A stretch of DNA of 50,668 bases from Acinetobacter sichuanensis (GCF_003024515.2 NZ_PYIX02000032.1:1-50668); one strand, 5' to 3'; shown: positions 35,912 through 45,300, counted from the first letter of the stretch. Made by a program: numbers and translations. The notes: generated by a model from the letters alone, not told the origin.

Positions 35912-37867
35912 ATGAAATTGGTAAAAACAAGACTGGGGTTAGCTATTACAGTAACAATGTTTCTGGCAACGCAGGTATATGCTACAGATGCTAGTGTACA
36001 AACCGAACAACAGGTACAAACGCTAGAAACCCTTGTGCTGAGTGCATCATTAAAAGAACAGGATGTACAAAAAGCACCTGCGTCAATAAGTGTGATTACC
36101 AGTGAAGCAATTGAGCGTAGTGCAGCATTAAGCGTCGCTGATGTATTACAAAAAGAAGCAGGCGTATATAACTATAATACAGGACAAGACAAAATCATTA
36201 TTCGTGGTATGCAAGATACTTCGGGTAGTTATACGCTCATATTGTTAAACGGAAAGCGTATGTCTTCATCAGGCGCAATGTGGCGTGGTAATGACTTTGA
36301 CTGGAGTGCTATTCCATTAAACAGTATTAAGCGGATTGAAGTGATTCGTGGTCCAATGTCTTCATTATATGGTTCAGATGCTATGGGTGGTGTGATTAAT
36401 ATCATCACCAAAAAAGCTAAACCAGGTGAAATCACAGGTTCAGTGTTCGGACAGTTTAACCGCGCAGATAGTGGCGATGGTAAAAATCAATTCCGTTATG
36501 GTTTTAATTTAAATACAGGCATTACAGATCAACTCTCGTTACGCTTAACAGGTGATGCGTATCAACGTGATGCTTGGTACCGTGATGGTACAACTGCAAA
36601 TGATGGTGCTTATTTCGTAGAGAAAGATACCAAAAATATTAATGGTACATTGACTTGGGATATCAATGATCAACAAGAGATTGATGTTGATGTGAACTAT
36701 AGCAAAGACGACCGTCCTTTAACACAAGACCATGCGCGTGGTTCTCAAGAAATGCAGATGGAGCGTACTAATATTGGATTAACGCATCGAGGGAATTGGA
36801 GTTGGGGTAAGACTGAAGCCTATATCGGTAAAGAAACTGGCGAAATTTATGATTACGATACCGATTATGATGCTCCCAAAGCTCGTAACTACAAACAAGA
36901 GAATTCAATTGCGCGCGTCTTTACAAATTTTGATTGGTGGTTAAATAACACAACATTGGGTGCTGACTATAAAGACCAAGAAGTCACAGATACAGCAGGT
37001 TATCCAAGTACAGGTGGTACAGAACAAAAATCCTACGGCGTATTCTTGCAAAATGATACACACATTACGAATGATTTAACCCTTACGCTTGGTGGTCGTT
37101 ATGATGATTTTGATAACTTTGATGGTAAAGCCACAGGAAAAGCTTATTTAGCATATGAACTGCTTGATGGCGTTGTGGTCAAAGGTGGTATTGGTCAAGC
37201 CTATAAAGTACCTGGTCCATATCAGTTAGATAATAATTATCGTTTCATCTCGTGTGGTGGAAGTTGCTACATTACTGGGAATTCAGATTTAAAACCTGAA
37301 GAAAGCACCAGTTACGAAGTTTCACTCTCGGTTAAACGTCCGCAATGGAATTTTGATGTAACAGCATTTAATAATAATATCGAAAACCTGATTGAACGTG
37401 TGACCAATAAGGCATCGACTGATCCAGTAAACTTTCCATATAAGTGGGACAATATTGCAAAAGCGAAGCTACGTGGGGTGGAACTAGCAGCAGGCTATAA
37501 TTTCAATGATGATTTTGGTGTAAAAACCAATGCTACGTATTTAGACACTGAAAATAAAACCACGGGCAAAGAGTTGAATGAGCGCCCAGAATGGATGTGG
37601 AATACCTCAGTGTATTGGATGCCAGTAGAAGACTATAAAATTAATGTCGGTGCAAATTATATCGGTACACAAATGTTGAGCAATGGTAAAGAACTACCAT
37701 CATATACAACGTATGATCTTGCATTTTCTACAAATCTAACACCAAGTGTGATTTTGGATTATGGCATTAAAAACATTACTGATGTTGATTTAGAGGATGA
37801 AGATACAGGTTTTAATACCAAGTTGTATGGTCGTAACTACTTTATTAAAGCAACCTATAGTTTCTAA
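35912..37867 (+). CDS. TonB-dependent catecholate siderophore receptor (CirA/FepA-like)
   Basis: A 651-residue outer-membrane receptor with a signal peptide (cleavage near VYA-T, residues 22-25). A TonB box-like ETLVLSAS follows at about 39-46. The plug domain (about 55-160) has SISVITSEAIERSA, IIIRGMQDTSG, ILLNGKRM, RIEVIRGPMSSLYGSDAMGGVINIITKK. The 22-strand barrel ends in KATYSF. It should bind the ferric form of the locus siderophore. Two Cys flank a short loop (SCGGSC) near residue 448 that may be disulfide-linked. Fur box upstream, hairpin terminator downstream. The subtype CirA vs FepA cannot be fixed by eye; length is nearer CirA. Confidence 0.9.
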   Translation: MKLVKTRLGLAITVTMFLATQVYATDASVQTEQQVQTLETLVLSASLKEQDVQKAPASISVITSEAIERSAALSVADVLQKEAGVYNYNTGQDKIIIRGMQDTSGSYTLILLNGKRMSSSGAMWRGNDFDWSAIPLNSIKRIEVIRGPMSSLYGSDAMGGVINIITKKAKPGEITGSVFGQFNRADSGDGKNQFRYGFNLNTGITDQLSLRLTGDAYQRDAWYRDGTTANDGAYFVEKDTKNINGTLTWDINDQQEIDVDVNYSKDDRPLTQDHARGSQEMQMERTNIGLTHRGNWSWGKTEAYIGKETGEIYDYDTDYDAPKARNYKQENSIARVFTNFDWWLNNTTLGADYKDQEVTDTAGYPSTGGTEQKSYGVFLQNDTHITNDLTLTLGGRYDDFDNFDGKATGKAYLAYELLDGVVVKGGIGQAYKVPGPYQLDNNYRFISCGGSCYITGNSDLKPEESTSYEVSLSVKRPQWNFDVTAFNNNIENLIERVTNKASTDPVNFPYKWDNIAKAKLRGVELAAGYNFNDDFGVKTNATYLDTENKTTGKELNERPEWMWNTSVYWMPVEDYKINVGANYIGTQMLSNGKELPSYTTYDLAFSTNLTPSVILDYGIKNITDVDLEDEDTGFNTKLYGRNYFIKATYSF

Positions 37868-37875
37868 GCAATGCA

Positions 37876-37908
37876 GACCTATCATCTAAAAGGTGATAGG
37901 TCTTTTTT
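37876..37908 (+). terminator. Terminator after TonB receptor
   Basis: GACCTATCA pairs with TGATAGGTC (37876-37884 with 37894-37902), followed by six T residues. Confidence 0.8.
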
Positions 37909-37980
37909 AATCATTCAAATAGCTTTGTTATATAAATGCATTTTTACCCACAATAATTCATGAGGCGGGTTCATCTGAGT

Positions 37981-39288
37981 TTATGCAGCAGCACGGTCAT
38001 GCTGAATAAACGCTAAGGCAATTGCCCCGATTAAACCTGCTGAAGCAATCACTAAAAAATTTTGTTCTAATGGTAAATTCAGACTGACAATAACACCTAT
38101 AATCAATGGTGCAACAATCGCACCTAAACGCCCAACGCCTGTTGCCATTCCAACGCCTGTTGAACGAATTGACATTGGATAAAACTGACCACTATATGCA
38201 TAAGCCACAATCTGAGCGCCTGTAGAACATGCTCCAATGGCAGCCACAACCAGATAAAGCAGTGTGCTATCCATTTTAATGGTCATCAAATACAGGAAAA
38301 TACTGCCTAAAAAATACATGCTGATCAATACCCATTTAATATGGAAACGGTCAGCTAGCCATCCACCAACTGCACAGCCCATCACAGCACCTAGATTTAA
38401 AGCGACCACAAAACTCAGTGCTGAACCTAGACTATAACCTGACATTGCCATCAATTTGGTGAGCCATGTACTTAAGGCATAAACCATAAATAAACCTGTG
38501 AAAAATGCGATCCAAAACATGAAAGTGCTGAGCATTCTACCGTGGCTAAACAACTCTTTGATGGGTGCAGCACTGCTTTGATTGACTTCATTGAAATGTA
38601 ACTGAGTCTCGGGGTGAATGATTAAATCAGGCTGAATTTTGACTAATGTTGTGTGAATTTCATCAAATTTTTGTTTTTTAACCAAATAGGCAAAGGACTC
38701 AGGCATATATTTTAAAATAAATGGAATTAAAAGCAGAGGAACGCCTGCGGCAAAAAAGACAATTTGCCAACCAAAACTTAAGATAAATTGTTTGCCAATC
38801 AATGCAGCCAAAATACCGCCAATGGCATATCCTGAGAACATCATTGTCGTCATGAAGCTACGAATTTTTTTAGGTGAGTATTCTGTCATTTGCGCAACAA
38901 TGTTTGGCATGACGCCTCCAATGCCTAAACCTGCAATAAATCGCATAATGCTGAAACTGACAGGGTCTTTACATAAGCCTGCTGCGGCGGTAAAAAAACT
39001 GAAAATAAAGACACAAATGGAAATAGCCCACTTCCGCCCAATTTTTTCAGACAGTGTACCAAAGAAAATTGCACCAAACATCATGCCAAACAAGGCAGAG
39101 CTTGCCATAAAACCTGCTGTCGATGCTGTCACCCCCATTTCTTCCATGATTGATGGAATGGCTGCGCCAGATACAGCAATATCATAACCATCAATAATAA
39201 TGATCAGGAAACACCATAAAAGTACTTTCAGGTGGAAAGGGTTGAACTTTGCATTATCTATGGTTTTTTGTACATCTATGTACTGCAT
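37981..39288 (-). CDS. AAHS-family aromatic/alicyclic acid transporter (MFS)
   Basis: A 435-residue, 12-helix MFS permease of the aromatic acid:H+ symporter (AAHS) family. It has the N-terminal LIIIIDGYDIAVSGAAIPSI motif (helix 1, DGYD), GTLSEKIGRKWAISIC loop, RFIAGLGIGGVMPN helix 4 and GGWLADRFHIKW in the second half, close to BenK/PcaK in style. It lies divergent from an acyl-CoA ligase of an alicyclic acid pathway and probably imports its carboxylate substrate. The C-terminal part is closely echoed by a partial paralogue at 50468. The shared promoter has candidate operators. Confidence 0.85.
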   Translation of the reverse strand: MQYIDVQKTIDNAKFNPFHLKVLLWCFLIIIIDGYDIAVSGAAIPSIMEEMGVTASTAGFMASSALFGMMFGAIFFGTLSEKIGRKWAISICVFIFSFFTAAAGLCKDPVSFSIMRFIAGLGIGGVMPNIVAQMTEYSPKKIRSFMTTMMFSGYAIGGILAALIGKQFILSFGWQIVFFAAGVPLLLIPFILKYMPESFAYLVKKQKFDEIHTTLVKIQPDLIIHPETQLHFNEVNQSSAAPIKELFSHGRMLSTFMFWIAFFTGLFMVYALSTWLTKLMAMSGYSLGSALSFVVALNLGAVMGCAVGGWLADRFHIKWVLISMYFLGSIFLYLMTIKMDSTLLYLVVAAIGACSTGAQIVAYAYSGQFYPMSIRSTGVGMATGVGRLGAIVAPLIIGVIVSLNLPLEQNFLVIASAGLIGAIALAFIQHDRAAA

Positions 39289-39310
39289 TTCTGATCTCCT
39301 TGATCAAATG

Positions 39311-39331
39311 AAATATGTCACTATATTTACC
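39311..39331. promoter_or_regulatory. Candidate operator (BadR-like motif), permease side
   Basis: An imperfect inverted repeat with AAATAT at its left end and TATATTTACC at its right. It lies 23 bp upstream of the permease start and so could control it. Confidence 0.4.
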
Positions 39332-39405
39332 TATAATTGAAATTCTTTAGGTGTTTTTGATTGTTTTAAACTGCGATAAATACCATGTTAAATGTATTTA
39401 TTAAA

Positions 39406-39430
39406 AAATATTTGTCAATATATTTACTTA
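39406..39430. promoter_or_regulatory. Candidate operator (BadR-like motif), central
   Basis: AAATATTTGTCAATATATTT followed by ACTTA. It has the same left and right parts as the other copies and lies between the two divergent promoters. Confidence 0.4.
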
Positions 39431-39664
39431 TTATTTTTTAATTTCTATTTTATATATTTGATTTTATTTATTATATTTTATTTTTAAATTTGGTTTAATT
39501 ATATATTTGAATAATTTTCTATTTTTTCGAATAAAACAGGGTGTTGACATATATGACAATATATTGATATAAATATTTCATTGCTTAGCATTGGTGCTCA
39601 TTTTTTATTGATGTGGTTTGCGATGTTTGGGCTGCACAGGGAATTATTGAACGAAGGGAAAATC

Positions 39665-41305
39665 ATGTCTAAATTTGAACAGGGAATGTATCAGGGAGCA
39701 GCCAACTATCAGGCATTAACTCCGCTCAGTTTGCTAGAACGCGCACGTGATGTTTATGCAGATCAAATTGCCGTGATTGATGGCGAGCGTCGTTTTACAT
39801 GGAAGCAGTACACAGAGCGCTGTTTTCAATTGGCAAGAGCTTTAATTCATGCGGGTGTTAAAAAAGAAGATACGGTTTCATTTTTTGTGACCAATCGCCC
39901 TGCCATGCTTGAAGCGCAGTTTGGTGTGCCTTTATCTGGTGGGGTGATTAATACACTGAATATTCGATTGGATGTGAACACAGTTGCTTATATTTTGCAG
40001 CATTCAGAAAGCAAAATTATTGTGGTGGAAGACCAGTTTATTGAGCTGATTCGTGAGGCAGTTAAGCTGTCTGAGCGAGAGATTCAGATTATTCAGGTAC
40101 TTGATGATGCTGCAAAGGCGGATTTAAGAGCAGCAGAAATTGACTACGAAACCTTTATAGCACAAGCACCAGAGCTGATTGAGGTGCATTTTCCTGAAAA
40201 TGAAATGAATGCTATTGCATTGAGTTATACCTCAGGCACTACAGGTAAGCCAAAAGGAGTGATTTATCATCATCGTGGTGCATATTTAAATGCACTGGGT
40301 ACTGTGATTTATACGGGTTTTAATCAGGTTGCTCGTCCAGTGTATTTATGGACATTGCCTGTATTTCATTGTAATGGCTGGTGTCATGTCTGGGCACTTA
40401 CAGCAGTGGGCGGCACACATGTTTGTTTAAGAAAAGTAGTTGCAGAAGATATTTATACGTTGATTCAGGAACATGGCGTCACACATTTTAGTGGTGCCCC
40501 TGCGGTATTGGCAACTTTGGCAGAAAATAAACCTGAGCATTGGCAGCAGCCTGATCGTGAGATCACAGTGTGCTGTGCAGGTGCTCCGCCACCATTTTCA
40601 GTGCTGAAACAGACTGAAAAATTGGGTTTTAAAGTTTTGCATGTTTACGGTATGACAGAGCAGCACAGTGTTAATACGGTCTGTGAGCATCAGCCAGACT
40701 GGAAGACTTTGTCTGAAGATGAACGTTTACACAAGATGTGTCGCCAAGGCGTAATTACCACAGTGGGTGGGCGACTCAAAGTTGCAGATCACCAAACGGG
40801 TGAGCCTGTACCTAAAGATGGTATGACAATGGGTGAAATCATGTTTCAGGGCAATCTTGGCATGAAAGGTTATTTAAAGAATCCTGAAGCGACAACCGAA
40901 GCATTTGCAAGTGATTGGTATCACTCAGGCGACCTTGCAGTTTGGCATGCAGATGGCTATATCGAAATCAAAGACCGTTTAAAAGACATCATTATTTCAG
41001 GTGGTGAAAATATTTCCTCTATTGAAGTGGAAGAAGCTTTACTGACACATCCTGCGGTGCATGAAGTAGCAGTCGTGGCAGTACCTGATGAAAAGTGGGG
41101 CGAGGTGCCTTGTGCGATTGTGCAATTACATCCTGAATATATACAGACGACACGGGAAGAGCTGTTTGCTCACAGTAAAAAAATATTGGCAGGCTATAAA
41201 ACACCAAAACATATTTTCTTTGAGGATGTAGAGCGCACCTCTACTGGAAAGTTGCAAAAATTTAAATTGCGTCAACATGTTATTGAATTATTAAGTGGAA
41301 ATTAA
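39665..41305 (+). CDS. Acyl-CoA ligase (AliA-role, AMP-forming)
   Basis: About 546 residues of the ANL superfamily. It has the P-loop YTSGTTGKPKGV, LPVFHCNGWCHVWALTA, HVYGMTEQHS, YHSGDLAVWHADGYIEIKDR and the C-terminal TSTGKLQKFKLR with catalytic Lys. The product is an acyl-CoA from a free carboxylate and ATP. By sequence it resembles the medium-chain/methylmercaptopropionate (DmdB-like) group. By context, before BadH/BadI-like genes, it is the likely cyclohexanecarboxylate-CoA ligase. I chose ATG 39665 because GAAGGG lies before it; the frame extends upstream without a convincing start. Confidence 0.75.
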   Translation: MSKFEQGMYQGAANYQALTPLSLLERARDVYADQIAVIDGERRFTWKQYTERCFQLARALIHAGVKKEDTVSFFVTNRPAMLEAQFGVPLSGGVINTLNIRLDVNTVAYILQHSESKIIVVEDQFIELIREAVKLSEREIQIIQVLDDAAKADLRAAEIDYETFIAQAPELIEVHFPENEMNAIALSYTSGTTGKPKGVIYHHRGAYLNALGTVIYTGFNQVARPVYLWTLPVFHCNGWCHVWALTAVGGTHVCLRKVVAEDIYTLIQEHGVTHFSGAPAVLATLAENKPEHWQQPDREITVCCAGAPPPFSVLKQTEKLGFKVLHVYGMTEQHSVNTVCEHQPDWKTLSEDERLHKMCRQGVITTVGGRLKVADHQTGEPVPKDGMTMGEIMFQGNLGMKGYLKNPEATTEAFASDWYHSGDLAVWHADGYIEIKDRLKDIIISGGENISSIEVEEALLTHPAVHEVAVVAVPDEKWGEVPCAIVQLHPEYIQTTREELFAHSKKILAGYKTPKHIFFEDVERTSTGKLQKFKLRQHVIELLSGN

Positions 41306-41362
41306 GTGTTGAATTTTGAACAGAATAATTTTGTCAAAATTTCAAATGATTGGAGTATAAAC

Positions 41363-42130
41363 ATGCGTGGATTAAAAGATAAGGTTGTACTGATTACGGG
41401 TGCAGCGGGTGGAATTGGAACGAGTCTGGTACAGTGTTTTCTTGAGGAAGGGTCTAAAGTCGCTGCCTGTGATTTAAATGAACAGGGTTTGCAGCAGTTA
41501 AAAGAAAAGTTTGCACAATATGATGCACAGTTAATGCTGGTAAAACTTGATATTACGGATCATGCGGCAGTGAGTGCGGCAGTGCAACAGATTAAAACAC
41601 AGTTCAATCAAATTGATGTACTTGTAAATAATGCAGGTTGGGATATTGCGAAACAGTTTGTGGATACTACACCTGAATTTTGGGAAAAAGTGGTGTCTAT
41701 TAACCTGATGGGTCCACTAAATTTACAACATGTGGTTGTCCCTGAAATGGTGGCGAATGGCGGTGGTAAGATTATCAATATCTCATCCGATGCAGGTCGT
41801 GTAGGTTCATCGGGTGAGTCGGTTTACTCTGCATGTAAAGGTGGCATTATTTCATTCAGTAAAACACTTGCACGTGAAACAGCACGAAATAATGTGCGTG
41901 TAAATGTGGTTTGTCCTGGTCCTACAGATACGGCTTTATTACAGTCATTTACAGGTGATGGCGAGTTTGGTCAAAAAATTTATGATGGTTTAAAACGTGC
42001 AATTCCATTAAAGCGTTTGGGTCAACCTGAAGATATTCCGGGTGCAGTGGCTTTTCTGGCAAGCGATGATGCCAATTTTATTACAGGACAGGTTATTTCT
42101 GTATCTGGCGGTTTAACCATGCACGGTTAA
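41363..42130 (+). CDS. badH: BadH-like 2-hydroxycyclohexanecarboxyl-CoA dehydrogenase (SDR)
   Basis: A 255-residue short-chain dehydrogenase that matches R. palustris BadH through the chain. It starts MRGLKDKVVLITGAAGG, has VLVNNAGWDIAKQFV, SSDAGRVGSSGESVYSACKG with Ser142, Tyr155, Lys159, VNVVCPGPTDTALL, and the characteristic C-terminus ISVSGGLTMHG. It would oxidise 2-hydroxycyclohexane-1-carboxyl-CoA to the 2-keto form. ATG 41363 has GGAG upstream; an earlier frame start at 41306 is unsupported. It is in one operon with the ligase and BadI. Confidence 0.88.
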   Translation: MRGLKDKVVLITGAAGGIGTSLVQCFLEEGSKVAACDLNEQGLQQLKEKFAQYDAQLMLVKLDITDHAAVSAAVQQIKTQFNQIDVLVNNAGWDIAKQFVDTTPEFWEKVVSINLMGPLNLQHVVVPEMVANGGGKIINISSDAGRVGSSGESVYSACKGGIISFSKTLARETARNNVRVNVVCPGPTDTALLQSFTGDGEFGQKIYDGLKRAIPLKRLGQPEDIPGAVAFLASDDANFITGQVISVSGGLTMHG

Positions 42131-42169
42131 GCGATTGAATTCATCAATTTTACGATAGAGGTTTTACAA

Positions 42170-42967
42170 ATGACAAATTACACCGATATTTTATATGAAG
42201 TTAAAGATGGCGTTGCACGCATTACTATTAATCGTCCAGAAAAGTACAACGCATTTCGTGGAAAAACCTGCGATGAACTGATAGATGCATTTCAACGCGC
42301 GGGTTGGGATAAATCCATTGGTGTGATTGTATTGACGGGTGTGGGTGAAAAAGCCTTCTGTACAGGTGGTGATCAGTCGGCGCATGATGGTGGTTATGAT
42401 GGTCGTGGCACGATTGGCTTACCTGTGGAAGAGCTTCAAACTATTATTCGTGATGTACCAAAACCTGTCATTGCTCGTGTGAATGGTTATGCCATTGGTG
42501 GCGGTAATGTATTGGTAACGTGTTGTGATTTGGCGATTGCGGCAGATTCTGCACAGTTTGGTCAGGTTGGTCCTAAAGTGGGTTCAGTCGATCCCGGTTT
42601 TGGTACCGCGTTGTTATCACGTGTGGTTGGTGAAAAACGTGCCCGTGAAATCTGGTTTATGTGCCGTCGCTATAAAGCTCAGGATGCTTTGGCAATGGGG
42701 CTGATTAATGCTGTTGTACCGATGGTAGATTTAGATGCCGAAGTTGATTTATGGTGCCGTGAACTGATGGAAAAAAGTCCGACAGCATTGGCAATTGCGA
42801 AAAAATCGTTTAATGCCGATTCAGAAAGTATCCGAGGGATCAGTGCAATGGGAATGCAGGCATTGGCATTATATTATGACTCTGCTGAATCTCAGGAAGG
42901 TGTAAAAGCATTCCTTGAAAAACGTAAGCCAGATTTTCGTCAGGACTTTTCTAAAAAAGGGGAATGA
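42170..42967 (+). CDS. badI: BadI-like 2-ketocyclohexanecarboxyl-CoA hydrolase
   Basis: A 265-residue crotonase-family enzyme with strong resemblance to R. palustris BadI: NRPEKYNAFRGKTCDEL, AFCTGGDQSAHDGGYDGRG, GYAIGGGNVLVTCCDLAIA, FGQVGPKVGSVDPGFGTA (Asp141), and the C-terminal ALYYDSAESQEGVKAFLEKR. In this lineage, with MenB as relative, the Asp and a C-terminal Tyr are catalytic. It cleaves the ring of 2-ketocyclohexanecarboxyl-CoA to pimelyl-CoA, which feeds beta-oxidation. It is 39 bp after badH. Confidence 0.9.
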   Translation: MTNYTDILYEVKDGVARITINRPEKYNAFRGKTCDELIDAFQRAGWDKSIGVIVLTGVGEKAFCTGGDQSAHDGGYDGRGTIGLPVEELQTIIRDVPKPVIARVNGYAIGGGNVLVTCCDLAIAADSAQFGQVGPKVGSVDPGFGTALLSRVVGEKRAREIWFMCRRYKAQDALAMGLINAVVPMVDLDAEVDLWCRELMEKSPTALAIAKKSFNADSESIRGISAMGMQALALYYDSAESQEGVKAFLEKRKPDFRQDFSKKGE

Positions 42968-43485
42968 CCTTGAGTGTAAAATTATCGGTGTTTTTGATGA
43001 GTTGAAAATTAAACATTTCAGCAACATTATGAAGTCACTCAATTGACTGATTTGCTAAGAAGGCACTTTTTGCATTGAAAGAGGTGCTGACAGCATTCCA
43101 ATATGCAGAGAATTATGCACTGCAAAATGGCTTGGTCTTTAAAGCTGAAAGTTTTAAACAAGTGGTGCATTCTGAAAATGCATAGGAAGATCTACAGGCA
43201 TTTCTTGAGAAAAGAAAACCTGATTTTACAGGACGTTAATCGTCCAAAATTTATGTAATAATTCGGCATATCACTTAAATTTATTACGCTTGAGATCGAT
43301 ATTTTCAAAATCTCAGTTGAAATTTAAGGGTTGCATGGGCATGCTAAGTAATACTGAATATGATGATTTGATATGATCAGCGTCTTAGTCAAAAGAACAG
43401 CATACTCTCCGATTTATTATATAGGCACAAAGATGAGTCAATTGATCATTCGAAATTGTAGAAAAAATACGAAGGAATTTATCTA
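42968..43485. other. Gap between badI and the MarR gene
   Basis: About 518 bp without a complete gene. It holds the decayed crotonase end described separately (43051-43239). Between 43250 and 43485 I see no gene or clear terminator; this part presumably carries the MarR gene promoter. Confidence 0.6.
43051..43239 (+). pseudogene. Crotonase (BadK-like?) C-terminal remnant
   Basis: An open frame from 43051 reads AKKALFALKEVLTAFQYAEN, then ESFKQVVHSENA, an in-frame TAG at 43183-43185, then EDLQAFLEKRKPDFTGR before TAA at 43237-43239. This is the classic C-terminus of enoyl-CoA hydratases. The N-terminal two-thirds is gone. Its location directly after badI suggests a lost second crotonase of the cluster, which in R. 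palustris would be BadK (cyclohex-1-ene-carboxyl-CoA hydratase); that identity is inferred. Confidence 0.75.
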
Positions 43486-43968
43486 ATGCAAGAGGATCAA
43501 ATTCCTGAGTTGGATCCAACTTTATCAGCCATTCATAACCGACTGTTTTTTAGATTGTTTCAGGCAGGAAACCTGCTTGATCGACAAAGCAGTAAAGAGC
43601 TTGGCATTTCACCCGTCAACTGGGCTGTTTTGGGCGCATTATCCCGTAAAAAAGTGATGGATGGTATGTCATTTTCAGATTTGACTGAGTATCTCAGTGT
43701 AAGTCGACAAAATTTGGATGGTGTACTCAAGCGACTGGAGCGTGATGACTATGTGGTGCGCTTTTCTGATGAGGTTGATCGCCGTGTCAAATTGGTCAAA
43801 TTAACAGACAAAGGGCGTATATATTGGGATGGCTTGCAAGTGAGAATTTATGAATTTTACAGTCAGGCACTCAATGGTTTTATGTTTGATGACAAAGTGG
43901 CACTGGTTCATTTTATCAATAAGTTAAATCAGGGCATGAGTCAGGTTTCATTGAATGATCTGGATTAA
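43486..43968 (+). CDS. MarR-family regulator (BadR-like)
   Basis: A 160-residue MarR winged-helix regulator. It has an N-terminal dimer helix (IHNRLFFRLFQAGNLLDRQ), HTH SFSDLTEYLSVSRQNLDGVLKRL, a wing with SDEVDRRVKLVKLTDKG, and C-terminal dimerisation helices. In R. palustris, BadR of this family represses the ali/bad genes and is relieved by a pathway CoA thioester. Position between badI and the acyl-CoA dehydrogenase supports the same role here. The shared AAATAT...ATATTTA sites near the permease/ligase and FadH-like genes are candidate targets. AAGGA is 10 bases before the ATG. Confidence 0.8.
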   Translation: MQEDQIPELDPTLSAIHNRLFFRLFQAGNLLDRQSSKELGISPVNWAVLGALSRKKVMDGMSFSDLTEYLSVSRQNLDGVLKRLERDDYVVRFSDEVDRRVKLVKLTDKGRIYWDGLQVRIYEFYSQALNGFMFDDKVALVHFINKLNQGMSQVSLNDLD

Positions 43969-44034
43969 ATTGCGCTACAAAATACATTTTTAGTGGTCAT
44001 TGTCTCATCTTTATCAATAGTTAAGGATGAGATT

Positions 44035-45180
44035 ATGCAAGCATATGATGCTGATTTAGAATTATTTCGCGATACATTTAAACGGTTTTTACAAGAACAC
44101 ATCGCACCCTTTTATGAGCAATGGGAGCAAGATGGCTTAATGCCACGTACAGTATGGAACCAACTGGGTGAAAATGGCTTTTTATGTGTAGACATGCCTG
44201 AAGAATATGGCGGCTATGGTGTTCCGACTCAATATTCATTTATGTTGGTGGAAGAATCTGCTAAAGCAGGTTTTTGTGCATTGTCCACAGGTTTATTGTG
44301 TCATTCAGATATCGTTGCACCCTATCTGGAGAAAAAAGGCTCACATCAACAAAAGCACTATTGGCTGCCTAAAATGGCATCGGGTGAATGTGTGGGTGCA
44401 ATTGCAATGTCAGAACCAGGGGCGGGTACAGATTTACAATCCATTCGCAGTACTGCTTTACGAGATGGTGAAGATTATATCTTAAATGGTTCAAAGACGT
44501 TTATTACCAATGGTCAGCATGCTGATCTGGTATTAACTGCGTGTAAAACTGATATGAGAGCAGGTGCGAAAGGTGTTTCATTGTTATTGGTGGACAGTCA
44601 TTTGCAAGGCTTTCAAAAAGGCAATAATCTGAGCAAAATTGGCTTACATTCACAAGATACATCAGAGCTGTTTTTTGACAATGTCAAAGTACCTAAGTCA
44701 CAGTTACTCGGTGAGGAAGGGCAAGGTTTTGTTTATATGATGCAGGAGTTACCACGTGAGCGTACAGTCATTGCTGCGCATTCAGTCGGTGCGATTCAGG
44801 GTGCATTGAATGTCACAATTGAATATGTACAACAGCGTAAAGCTTTTGGCAGCAGTATTGATAAATTTCAAAATACCCGTTTTGTATTGGCACAGGCTCA
44901 GATTGACTTTTTGGCAACACAATCATTTTATCAGCGTAATCTGAATTTATACCAAGAAGGGCTGTTAAGTGTGGATGATGCCGCTGCATTAAAATGTTTT
45001 AGTACAGATATGCAAATGAAAATAGCCGATCAACTTCTACAATTATTTGGTGGTTATGGCTATATGACTGAATACCCAATCTCAAGATTTTTTGTGGATG
45101 CACGTGTTCAGAAAATTTACGGCGGAACCAATGAAATTATGAAAGAAATTGTCGCAAGAAAACTGGTCGGCAGAGTTTAA
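44035..45180 (+). CDS. Acyl-CoA dehydrogenase (AliB-role)
   Basis: About 381 residues, an FAD acyl-CoA dehydrogenase. It has an N-terminal helical domain, CVGAIAMSEPGAGTDLQSI (beta-domain signature), FITNGQHADLVLTA, ERTVIAAHSVGAIQGAL, then QLFGGYGYMTEYPISRFFVDARVQKIYGGTNEIMKE, the C-terminal FAD/CoA motif. It would make a 1,2-double bond in an acyl-CoA. By context it is likely cyclohexanecarboxyl-CoA dehydrogenase, though medium/short-chain use is not excluded. The start at 44035 has AAGGATGAG upstream; a start at 43993 is less likely. Hairpin terminator downstream. Confidence 0.8.
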   Translation: MQAYDADLELFRDTFKRFLQEHIAPFYEQWEQDGLMPRTVWNQLGENGFLCVDMPEEYGGYGVPTQYSFMLVEESAKAGFCALSTGLLCHSDIVAPYLEKKGSHQQKHYWLPKMASGECVGAIAMSEPGAGTDLQSIRSTALRDGEDYILNGSKTFITNGQHADLVLTACKTDMRAGAKGVSLLLVDSHLQGFQKGNNLSKIGLHSQDTSELFFDNVKVPKSQLLGEEGQGFVYMMQELPRERTVIAAHSVGAIQGALNVTIEYVQQRKAFGSSIDKFQNTRFVLAQAQIDFLATQSFYQRNLNLYQEGLLSVDDAAALKCFSTDMQMKIADQLLQLFGGYGYMTEYPISRFFVDARVQKIYGGTNEIMKEIVARKLVGRV

Positions 45181-45195
45181 TCGTTATGTTATAAG

Positions 45196-45220
45196 AAGCA
45201 CCCTAAGAGGGTGCTTTTTG
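45196..45220 (+). terminator. Terminator after acyl-CoA dehydrogenase
   Basis: AAGCACCCT (45196-45204) pairs with AGGGTGCTT (45208-45216), loop AAG, then a T-rich run. Confidence 0.88.
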
Positions 45221-45300
45221 TTTTTAGTATCATTGTATTGACTTAATTCTAATAATTATTGCAAAAATAGTTGAAAAATTGTGCTAAAAATATTAAATAT

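Larger units (their letters stand above)
39289..39664. promoter_or_regulatory. Divergent promoter region, permease / acyl-CoA ligase
   Basis: About 376 bp of very AT-rich DNA. It contains three copies of a motif with AAATAT and ATATATTTA parts (39311-39331, 39406-39430, 39544-39573), which also occurs before the FadH-like gene. A candidate sigma-70 promoter is TTGACA (39544-39549), 18 bp, TATAAA (39568-39573). No gene is seen in it. Confidence 0.6.
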
